A stretch of 64,000 nt of DNA from Stemphylium vesicarium. Taxonomy: Eukaryota > Ascomycota > Dothideomycetes > Pleosporales > Pleosporaceae. The notes under the pieces are model-generated. The model was not told where the DNA came from. It saw only the letters and a list, made by a program, of their open reading frames with translations, and ran no database searches. Shown here piece by piece: positions 55,107 through 64,000 of this stretch. Within the stretch, counting starts at the first letter, position 1. Each line of letters begins with the position of its first letter. A program made the position numbers and the translations under genes. The stretch covers positions 1-64,000 of the forward strand of contig QXCR01000001.1 in assembly GCA_004380135.1 (NCBI GenBank), in the 5' to 3' direction.

Positions 55107-57628
55107 ATGATGGCATTCGCTGCGAGGCCGTGTTTGTACTTGGACTTTTGTGCCTGTTTACTCATCTTTTTCATCGGAATCGCCCATGCACAGAACGATT
55201 ACAGCCAATACGTCAACGTGTTGTAGGTAGAACATCTTACAGCATAAAACACAGGCTCACAGTATGCAGTCAGGGAACAAATGGTGGGGGCAACAGGTAT
55301 GGTGGTCTCTCATCACATTTGACTTGCATTGTGTTTTCAAAGCTTGATCATTCCTTGACCTTATCGCCTCTCATTTTGATTAAAATGCGTATCTTAAAGT
55401 CATTTACTAATCGTAATTGTAGGTTTCCCGGAGTTGTCGCCGCACCATTCGCAATGGTGAAGCTGGGGCCCGACATGCTGGATGGCATGACGGACGCGTA
55501 CTCTGGCTACCTTCCCACAGGCAATGTTTTCGGCTTCTCCATGATGCATGAATCTGGAACCGGCGGCGCACCTAAATACGGTGTCGTTTCGCAGATGCCC
55601 GTGGTCGGTGATGTTCCAAACCCCCTTGCAGACCTGTCCCAGCAGCGGGCGGTTCCCGACCAGGGAGGCGTTGGGTACTACAAATCGTCCCTAGCGAACG
55701 GCATCACCGTCGAGCTTAGCTCTACCGAGCATGCTGGCTTATATTCTTATTCCTTTGCAACCAACACTACGTCCTCGATAGTTGTTGATGTCTCTCATGT
55801 ACTGCCTAGCTTCAGAGGCTTGGGCTGGGAACAACACTACTCTGGTGGCTACTTCAAGATCGTGGAAGACGGCCATTACGAGGGATCTGGTATCTACAAC
55901 AATGGTTGGAATCTCGCGCCAGACTGGACGATCTATTTTTGCGGAAGATTCGACAAGCAACCTTCTCGATCGTGGATCTTCAATGGCGAGCCTTACCCGT
56001 TGAATGATCCAGTCTCTGGAAGCGCACGTCTCGGCGGTGTTTTCACCTTTAATGAAGCGACAGTCAAGTCTCGTGTTGGTATCTCTTTCATCTCCACCGA
56101 GAAAGCATGCACGAACCTAGAAGAAATCACCGAGAGTACCAGTATCGGAGATCTAGTCGATGCCGCAAAGAGTACTTGGAACAACGAGGTTCTTAACAAG
56201 CTACAGATATCCTCAGAAAATACTGAAGACTTGCAGTTGGTATATTCCTCTCTCTATGGCATGTTCCTGATCCCTTCAAATCGTACTGGAGAGAACCCCG
56301 ATTGGAACGAGGGTGAACCATACTACGACGATGTTTTCACTCTCTGGGATACACACCGATGCCACACATCAATGTTTCAGATAATGTACCCTGAAGCATA
56401 CGAAGAATTCATTCGCTCGCTCATCGACATCTGGAGGCACGATGGCTTCATGCCCGATGCACGTTCGTCCAATTACAACGGTCGTGTCCAAGGTGGTTCA
56501 AATGCAGACAACGTTCTAGCAGACGCGTACATCAAAGGAGTAAGAGGAGCAGTCAACTGGGAAGATGGTTTTTCTGCAATGCAGACCGATGCCGAGGTCG
56601 TTCCACCTAACAACTTCGATCCTCAGGCTCCAGACTCGTCTACAAAGGAAGGACGCGGGGCACTCCCAGATTGGCTTCAATACGGATACATTACTCCCCA
56701 GTTCACGCGCGCTGTCTCCCGAGCCGTGGAGTACTCGACCAATGACTTTGGTCTCTACCAAGTTGCTTCCGGCCTCAACAAGGCATCAGAAGCAACCACA
56801 TACCTAGCCCGGTCCCGCAACTGGCGTAACCACTGGAACCCAAACACAATCTCCAATGGCCACAGCGGCTTCCTAGTTCCTCGCCTGGCCGATGGCACAT
56901 TTCCTCCTCAGGATCCTGCTGATTGTGGTGGTTGCTACTGGGGTGATGCGTACTACGAGGACAGCAGCTGGATCTACAGCATGAACGCCATCCACGACGT
57001 TGCAGAGTTGAAGCGACGAATCGGTGGTGACGAACGCTTCGTAACCCGGTTGAACAAGATCTTTGAACTCGGCTTCTTCGACGCTGGAAACGAACCTAGT
57101 TTCCATACACCCTACCTCTACAACTTTGTCCAGGGCCAGCAGTGGAGGAGTGTAGATAGAAGTCGCGATATTGGGAGTTTGTACAATGCTGGGGAATTTG
57201 GGTTACCTGGGAACTCTGATGCTGGGGCCATGGAATCTAATTTGCTGGTACGTATATTCCTCTTTCTTCCTTCCTTCTTCCTATAAAAGATACTAACACA
57301 CAATTAGTGGCAAGTAATTGGCCTATACCCTCTAACTGGTCAAACAACCTTTCTCATTCTTTCCCCGTGGTTCCGCTCCCTCACCCTCACCCTTGGGAGC
57401 GGCAATACACTCACCGTCACGACAACCACTGTCGACGGCACGCCCGAGTCGGATCGCAGCACAGCACGCTACGTACAGAATCTGAAGATCAATGGCCAGA
57501 CATGGGATAAGGCGTGGCTAGCGTGGGAAGACGTGTTTGAGAATGGCGGCACCATGGAGTATATGCTTGGACCCAACGCGACGAATTGGGCTACTGGGGA
57601 TCTACCGCCTAGCCCGGCAAGTGGATAA
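55107..57628 (+). CDS. Secreted GH92 alpha-1,2-mannosidase
   Basis: Four exons, 55107-55222, 55270-55296, 55423-57247 and 57308-57628, encode 762 aa. The start MMAFAARPCLYLDFCACLLI with FFIGIAHA is a signal peptide. The 27-nt second exon gives QGTNGGGNR, which joins YVNVF to FPGVVAAPFAMVKLGPDM, restoring the GH92 N-terminal motif. Downstream are FGFSMMHESGTGG, NPDWNEGEPYYDDVFTLWDT, LIDIWRHDGFMPDARSSNYN, GGSNADNVLADAY, ARSRNWRNHWNP and FHTPYLYNFV, all family hallmarks; the last exon ends in GGTMEYMLGPNATNWATGDL. GH92 enzymes are calcium-dependent exo-mannosidases that trim N-glycan or fungal mannans. The protein is presumably extracellular. Confidence 0.92.
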
Positions 57629-58173
57629 GGATGAAAATGCTGGAGACGGGATGAGCAATGACGGTATTAACATCATCTTTCTTTTCAACAAGAGAAAGAA
57701 GGGACGTACATTAACACACTGGATGTGCAGCGGTAGATGATAATCATGATTTCAGTCATACTTTCCCAACGGTGGATAAACATTCATCAAGAAACGAACC
57801 AAATGCAGATCAATATGCTATACATTCCATTCATCGTCCACCAACATAGCATACAACCATGGGCGAACATGATCCAATCTAGACAAGGGGTTCATGGGTA
57901 CGATGGAAGAAAGCTATCTGACAGGCACATACATGTAGTCTGGCCAAAACGCCGACGCCCATTGATGCGCAACAAGGTTGAGAGAAGAAAACTAAAAAAA
58001 AAAAGGTGAAAACGATAATAGAACGGATTCTTTGAAAATCCATGGAAGAAAATTCCCCAAAACGACCAAGTAAGCCTACTACAGGTTTCTGTAACAAAAG
58101 GCCCAAGACTGGCGTCGGCGAAGACGTAGAGACCACCAAGAAGATAATGAATATTCCTGCCGCTGCTACTTCC
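57629..58173. other. Convergent 3' intergenic region
   Basis: 0.54 kb AT-rich sequence between converging stop codons, with a 13-A run near 57991. Only short open frames. Nothing recognised. Confidence 0.5.
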
Positions 58174-60399
58174 TCAAGGCATGTCGTCGGGATGCACATA
58201 GTCGAGATGCTGCCCCGTGGTGAAGAATCCGATGTGGTCCGAGAGAGCTTTGGGAAGAGTAGACTCCCATAGTGCCCGTTGTTCTTCTAGTTTCTGCCTT
58301 CGTCGCTCCGCATCCATTTTGTCCGCATCGTGCCGGTGTATGCTCTGCAAGAGCAGTGGTGCACTGAGGCTTGCAGGTAACGTCGCCGTTTGACTTCGAG
58401 TGTTCGCCCACGTGTTCGATCTATTGTGTCCATATTTCCTGGGTGCATGCATGGCTGCACCGTCGTCTTGACTGCCCAATTGTTCCAATCCAGGTTTCCT
58501 CCGCACGCGTCGTAGACGTTGGGAGAGGCCTCGCTTCTCCGGCTCATCTGTCGTCGTGACATCATCCGCGGGTTCAGAAGGCTCTTGCTCCCGTGGCATC
58601 GTCGTTGTTTTTGCAATGATGGGAGATCCAGAGTACGGAATACTGTCGGTACCCTACACCCAAGTACGAGGTTAGTAACTTTGAGGTGCGTAATGTGCGG
58701 GCTACAAGCCAAAGTCAGTACTGCTATAGATACAATAGATAGCCCTGAATCATGCAAGAATTCAGTAAGCTCAGTTGCGATACGTACTGGTGAGTTGAGC
58801 ATGCTTTGACGCTTATTCCTGCTCTTCTTGATGTGGCTCTTGAGCGCGCTTGAGTCAAGGGGTTTGAGGAGCTCGAAACTGCAAAGCAATTCTCCTGAGA
58901 CGGACATGACGGCACCCCAGTTGTCGAATTCGCCGCAGTACTAGTCAGTGTTAGTGATGCCAAAACTAAGGAATTCCGACTTGTCTTACATTTGGCGCTG
59001 AAAATACGGTAACCAATACTCGATCGGTGAAGAATTCGTAACCATCCTCCACCACCATGTGGGCTCTGCAAACAAGGTCGAAGTCGTGTCGGGCCAGGAA
59101 TTCCATGATGACTTTTTTTCCAAAGCAGTAACTAACACCTCGTTCGTTTGATTCCCAGTCGTTCTCCATATCTGCCGGATCACTCCATAGTAGATCGTTG
59201 AGAAGGCCGTAGTCTGGTACGTCGGTAGGTCGGGCAATCTGTCTGATGTCGTCCATGTGGGACAAACTAGGAGACAGGCCGCCATGTACACAGAAAATCT
59301 TTTGCGCTACGATAGCTGCAATAGGCAATGTATTGAATGTATCCACAAAAGCCTTCCAGACTTTGATGTTGCATCTTCTCTTGCATTCGTCGTAGAAACC
59401 GTATACACGCGTGACGTTTGCGCACTCGTGGTTGCCGCGGAGGAGGAAGAAGTTCTCGGGGAACTTGAGCTTGTAGCAGAGTAGGAGGAGGATGGTTTCC
59501 AGGCTCTGCTTGCCGCGGTCTACGTAATCGCCGAGGAATAAGTAGTTGGAGTTGGGTGGGAAGCCGCACATTTCGAACATTCGGATCAGGTCTGTGTATT
59601 GTCCGTGGATGTCGCCTACGATCTTCACAGGTGGTGCGAGCTCGAGCAAGGCCGGCTGGCTCAGGAAGACTTCTCGGGCCGCTGAGCAGATGGCGAAGAT
59701 TTCGGCATTCTTCAAGCTGACGGTCTTGGTGACCTTTCCGGCATATGCAGCGTCAAGCAGGCGCTGGATCATGTCATCCAGGTCCATCGTCTTCAGCGCG
59801 CTGATCTCCATGGGCGAGCCGGAGCCATCTGTCGGGGCTGGAGGCTCGGGCAGTCTTGGGATGGGGTGGTCTTTCTTCTGCAGAATAGACTCGCCTGGCT
59901 GGGCCGATGCCAGCGGTTGAGCAGTTCCCGTCGGCGGCACATCAGAGACGTGGTCGACTTCGCCGGTCCGCTGAGCCTTGCTCACTCCCTCATGTCCTGT
60001 TCCGACTGTAGCGCCATGCACCGGCGAGGGCGGCGCTTGCTGTTCGTCTACGTCGGATTCGGGGTTCTCTGTTGTCTCTGGCGAACCGTCGGCGGGGGCA
60101 GGCGCAGGTGCTGAAGCCGAAGCTACCGAACCCCGTCGCGAGCCTTTGGACTTTGTTGAAGCGGCGTCGGCCTTATCGGGTTTGCCGTTGGCCTCATTGA
60201 GGGCAGCGATGGAGTTTCGTGGGCTGTCTGACTTGCCGGTGCCGGGGATCTTGTTTCGCAGAGAGGTGCGTAGCGAGCGCGTTGAGTCCTTGGTGTCGGA
60301 TCTCTCGAAGGAGCGGTAGTATTCGCGACCGAGGGGCACTCCGTCGGCACCGCCTTTCTCGCCCTTCTTGTCCTTGCCGCTAGACTGTTGGTTACCCAT
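58174..60399 (-). CDS. PPZ1: Serine/threonine protein phosphatase PP-Z with C-terminal extension
   Basis: Three exons, 58990-60399, 58788-58940 and 58174-58653, encode 680 aa. MGNQQSSGKDKKGEKGG is a myristoylation-type N-terminus. A disordered Ser/Pro-rich region of about 200 residues, usual for Ppz, precedes the PP1-like catalytic domain with IVGDIHGQ, LGDYVDRG, LLRGNHECAN, CVHGGLSPSL and the second-exon YCGEFDNWGAVMSVSGELLC motif. PP-Z controls potassium/sodium homeostasis and cell-wall integrity. The catalytic part ends near KKSRNKRQSMLNSP, where family members normally stop; here a phase-0 splice adds about 160 residues (GTDSIPYSGSPIIAKTTTM, RRVRRKPGLEQL, and a charged helix AERRRQKLEEQRALWE). 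That extension could be real or a neighbouring gene fused by my splice choice. Confidence 0.88.
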
Positions 60400-60526
60400 G
60401 GTGAGGGTGATGTGCTAAGCGAGCGTATGGGACAGACGTGTGGTATGTTTGTGTGTATGTGTACGTGTATTTGGGGGAATGTTTATCTGATTGATGTGGT
60501 GGATCCTTCTCACATGAACGGTGGAA

Positions 60527-60527
<1 letters not shown>

Positions 60528-60557
<30 letters not shown>
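60528..60557. repeat. GGC trinucleotide microsatellite
   Basis: An uninterrupted run of about ten GGC units located about 130 bp upstream of the PP-Z start codon, likely in the 5' UTR or core promoter. Confidence 0.85.
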
Positions 60558-60636
60558 AGTTAGGACTTGAAGGACCGAGCCGATGGCAGACGTTTGTTCC
60601 TTCCCAGTCTCCAGACGCGATGGCTGTATGCAGCAG

Positions 60637-60672
<36 letters not shown>
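60637..60672. repeat. CAGG tetranucleotide microsatellite
   Basis: About nine copies of the 4-mer CAGG/GGCA preceded by two CAG units, 240-270 bp upstream of the PP-Z start. Confidence 0.85.
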
Positions 60673-60905
60673 TAGGGTAGCTACGCGCAGAGGGCGTATT
60701 AGGGCGGCCGGTAGAGGCGGGCGAGAAAAGCAAGGAAGTGTGCCTCCGTCGGCGCTGTCGTTATCTGCCTCGACAACTGGTGGCAGATGAGGCTAGGCGA
60801 GGCGACGGGGGAGCGATCGTCTTCCAGCGTGCGCGCCAGATCGATGGTATGCGAGGGGGGCTATGGGCGGGCGGGCAGTGCTCATGAGCTGGCCTGGGCG
60901 CTGGC

Positions 60906-60961
60906 GATGATGATGATGATGATGATGATGGTGGTCGTGGGCGTGGGCGTGGGCGTGGGCG
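60906..60961. repeat. GAT microsatellite followed by GTGGGC hexamers
   Basis: A run of eight GAT units (60906-60930) is followed directly by a GTGGGC hexanucleotide array (about 60935-60961). Confidence 0.8.
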
Positions 60962-62075
60962 TCGTTGTAGTACTAGTGGCCGTGGCCGTGGCCGTAGTGG
61001 TGGTGATAACGATGATTTCAACCGCTATGCTAGTAGAGCGGGGAGCAAGAAACGATGTCAGCCGCAAACTTTAGTCGCTTCCAGAGCATGGGGCAGTGAC
61101 GCTGGTGGGCGAGCTGGCGTCCCTTCGGCCTCTGCGGACCGGTGAATGGCAGCGTTGGGTGCTGTCTTAGCGGGCGAACGAGCGCAGACTAGGGTACTGG
61201 CCTAGACAACCGCGACGTCAACGCGATACACTTGGGGTGCACTGCTCCGACACAACGACCAAGGCGCGAAAAAATACGGCTGCTAGTCTCGCGATCGTAC
61301 GAGGGGGGCAGAAGCTGATGGAGGAGGAGAGAGTGCGCCGTTGCAGACAGTAGTCTCGTTGGAGAGAAGACCCGCCAAGATAAGGAACAAGGATGACAAG
61401 CCCTAGCATCTCAGAGCTCCTGGGCATGCAAACCGACCTCCCTGTATATCCGAGCCCTTCCTCACTACCAATACCTGCCCAACTGTGCTTCTTTGATTAT
61501 TTTTCCCCACTATTCGTGGAATCCGCTGCAAGAGCGCTTGACACCTCGCAGAACCGTTTTGCCCACCCCCCCTCCACAGGCGACATCATGGGTCCACTGT
61601 CACAAGTACAAGTAGCTCGGCGGAAGGATACCTTGCTCCTCGGGGCTCGCTTCTATGGGCAGCACGAGTGCGTAAGCGCTCCTCTCCCGCCTCGGCGCAT
61701 ACTTACCTACCTATACGCCGAAGGCCACTGCAAAATTCCCGCCTTTGCCCATATTTTTGCCTTGCAGCCCAAGGGGTATCAGGCTCGTGATGACTTCTAG
61801 GCTGTGTACAGGTACATGTCACATGCTTCAAATGTGCCGTTGCTATATGAGAAATAAGTAGCCGTTACACCGACATTTGTATTCACGAGACCATGCCCTT
61901 CTCCACCTCCGACATCACGTCAGTCGTCCAAGCCGTGGCGCCAAGGGCGGGATTCTTGGGTGCACATGTGACCTTTTCGCTGTTTCTCCGAGACCTTGAG
62001 TCAAACAATCGCATATCTGGCTTGATTGTCTAGCTGAACTACTAATGCATTAGCCCTGAGGAGCATGACAGCCTT

Positions 62076-63921
62076 CTAGAGCTTGTTTCCTAGATTGACA
62101 TGGATAGCCTAGCGACCGTGTTAGCTGATACATGAGACTAATGCTCTCAGGGCAAACTCACTTTCTTGTTTGTGTACGCGTCCAGTCCAGCTTCGCCGAG
62201 CTCCCTTCCGATTCCGCTCTGCTTTACGCCTCCAAATGGAATGCGCATGTCAGAGTCGTTGCTCGAATTAATCCAGACCATGCCAGCTTCGATACGTCTG
62301 GCCACACGATGAGCCTTGGTGATGTTCTCTGTGAAAACCGCTGCGCCCAAACCATATGTGGTGTCGTTGGCACGCTCAATAGCTTCTTCCTCCTCCTTGA
62401 AAGAACTGATGACAACGAATGGACCGAATACTTCCTCGCGGTAGATCTTCATGTGATCCTTGACGTTTGTGAAGATGGTGGGCGAGATGAAGAAGCCCTT
62501 GCCGCCTACGTTCTTGTACGCCTCTCCACCAGCAACAAGAGTGGCACCCTCTGATTTGCCAGATTCAATGTAGGAGAGGACGCGATCGAATTGCGTCTTG
62601 GTCACTTGAGGGCCCTGGAAGGTGTCGTCCTTGAATGGGTCTCCAACGATTGATGCCGTCTTGACATGCTGCTTAAACGCCTCGACAAACTTGTCGTAGA
62701 TGCCCTCTTGTACGAGAACCCTCGATGTTGCAGTGCAGACCTGCCCTTGGTTGTACCTAACAATGTATGAGCCAGACGCGTGCAACAGGAGCAGGAGTAT
62801 GTCTTACATGATACCGACATGCGTCCACTTGACCGCTTGCTCAAGGTCCGCGTCATCAAATACTACCAGCGGTGACTTACCTCCTGTTTCGAGTGTGATG
62901 TTCTTCATGTTGACAGCTGCCATCTTCATGATCTCTTTGCCTGTTGCTGTAGATCCGGTGAATGCAATCTTGTCCACATCCATATGTTGAGCCAGCGCAG
63001 CTCCAGCCTTTCTGCCTTCTCCATTGATGAAGTTGATCACACCTGGAGGGAAGCCAGCTTCCTTCACAAGGTTTCCGAGGTATAGAATAGAGAGCGGCGT
63101 CTGCTCAGCCGCCTTCAATACCACTGTGTTACCGGTGCAGAGTGCAGGTCCTAGCTTCCAGGCTGCCATGGCGAGAGGAAAGTTCCATCTGTGTCGAATC
63201 AGTATACGGATTGCTGATTTGACAGGAAGTACTTACGGAATGATTTGTCCACAGACACCGACAGGCTCCCTGACAGTGTAGGCCAGCTTGAGGGGCGAAG
63301 TGTCAATGACTGTGCCATGAATCTTGTTGGCATATCCGGCATAGTACTTGATGGTGCCGACTACTTCGCCCAAATCGTCATTCAGTGAGACTTGGTAAGG
63401 CTTGCCATTGTCCCACGTCTCGATGGTGGCCAACGTTTCCTTGTGCTCTTCGATCAACTGTGCAAACTTGTACATGAGGTCGGCTCGGGCATTGGTGTCC
63501 ATGTCCCGCCACTCAGGGTTCTTGAGAGCCTTTCGTGCTGCTGCTACAGCATCATCGACGTCTTCCGGCCCAGCCGCGTAGACAGAAGCGATCTCCGTCT
63601 CGTCACTATATCATGTCAGCCACACAACGCGACCAGCTCACCGCACCCAGATGTATACCTAGGGTTTATCGATGTGATTGTCTCTCCAGACTTGGACTTG
63701 ACGAATTCGTTGTTGATGAAAAGGCCTCTTGGCTGCTGGTACTTGCGGCCATTTGGCGCCGTGAGCTCAACAAAGAGATCAGACATGTTGGTACCGGTAG
63801 TGTAGTACTTCCAGATGGGACCGAGGGTAGTTCTAGGGACTCTGTGAACTGATGTTCGTGAGAAGAGAGATGGATGCGAGCGGAACGAAGCCCTGGTGAA
63901 GGCGGAGTAGAGACAGGACAT
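62076..63921 (-). CDS. NAD(P)-dependent aldehyde dehydrogenase
   Basis: Five exons, 63659-63921, 63237-63605, 62808-63188, 62162-62756 and 62076-62108, encode 546 aa from the upstream ATG or 501 aa from the ATG at 63786. The family marks are all present: VCGQIIPWNFPLAMAAWKLG across a splice, FTGSTATGKEIM for NAD binding, LETGGKSPLVVFDDAD with the general-base Glu, YNQGQVCTATSRVLVQEGIY with the catalytic Cys, and REEVFGPFVVISSF. The last 33-nt exon gives AIHVNLGNKL, the usual C-terminus; the TGA after VSLP is intronic. The upstream 45 residues (MSCLYSAFTRASFRSHPSLF and on) look like a mitochondrial presequence, so the gene may make mitochondrial and cytosolic forms. Confidence 0.93.
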
Positions 63922-64000
63922 GTCATTAGCTAGTGAGGAGACCGCTAACTATCTATAGGCTGCAGACATGTAGTATGCTGTCAGTGGTAACCGCGGGACA

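Larger units (their letters stand above)
60400..62075. other. Microsatellite-rich upstream region
   Basis: 1.7 kb between the PP-Z start codon and the ALDH stop codon, so it contains the PP-Z promoter. Its first 600 bp hold four simple repeats, listed separately. A plus-strand open frame at 61393-61800 (135 codons) has no domain, and I do not call it. Confidence 0.5.

Noticed and set aside
58287..58907. Unspliced read-through of the PP-Z second exon
   Set aside because: The intron GTACGT...GTAG is 134 nt, not a multiple of three, and splicing gives a cleaner reading frame.
61393..61800. Plus-strand open frame of 135 codons
   Set aside because: No recognisable domain and no splice partner; it could be a gene, but nothing positive supports it.
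1..64000. CRISPR array, bacterial operon, riboswitch or Shine-Dalgarno sites
   Set aside because: The genome is eukaryotic with intron-split genes; no spaced direct repeats of that kind are visible.

Overview
The window comes from a filamentous ascomycete. Its genes are mosaics of short exons separated by 45-100 bp GT-AG introns, often with a CTAAC-type branch site. The gene content (GPC1, PP-Z, Srs2, SMC1, MEMO1, GH92, fungal rhodopsin-like membrane protein, MARVEL-like proteins) fits Pezizomycotina. The AT-rich transposon block with TA-type decay looks like repeat-induced point mutation (RIP). Dothideomycetes (Pleosporales-like) is my best guess, by inference only; the species cannot be read from the sequence.

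Layout. 1-3800 is a dead repeat block: the last 54 codons of a zinc-knuckle transposase, a 17-bp tandem duplication at its flank, then AT-rich DNA with a RIP-mutated hAT transposase. 3.8-10.5 kb: sterol-type glycosyltransferase (-), DUF2985-like membrane protein (+), secreted GH5 glycosidase (-). 10.9-21.5 kb: Srs2-like helicase (+), MEMO1-like protein (-), an unrecognised cysteine-rich protein (+), a degenerate tRNA-Val-like sequence, a mitochondrial-type protein (+) and a secreted berberine-bridge-type FAD oxidase (-). 23-26.2 kb: rhodopsin-like membrane protein and a small unknown gene. 26.6-35.2 kb: GPC1 acyltransferase (-) and cohesin SMC1 (+), divergent from a 0.6 kb shared promoter, then a DHA2-type MFS transporter. 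36.5-42.1 kb: a serine/histidine-rich unknown protein, 2.5 kb of gene-free DNA, a SAM methyltransferase and a 38-codon zinc-ribbon-like gene. 42.4-45.2 kb: three tandem paralogous four-TM genes. 46.3-53.1 kb: M28 peptidase of the glutamate carboxypeptidase II family, 2OG-Fe(II) oxygenase, and a cytochrome b5/acyl-CoA dehydrogenase fusion. 53.8-57.6 kb: cupin and secreted GH92 alpha-mannosidase. 58.2-63.9 kb: PP-Z phosphatase with an unusual C-terminal exon, a microsatellite-rich upstream region, and an aldehyde dehydrogenase with two possible starts.

Exon models were built by hand from splice signals, and all of them sum to whole codons. Most genes are ordinary housekeeping or secreted-enzyme genes. 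I do not see a secondary-metabolite backbone gene, a defence system or an obviously new multi-gene system. The most unusual items are the three-gene four-TM array with a conserved intron and loop-cysteine motif, the 38-aa zinc-ribbon gene beside it, an acyl-CoA dehydrogenase intron lacking its AG, a GC-AG intron, a 27-nt microexon, a 12-nt first coding exon and the tRNA-Val relic.
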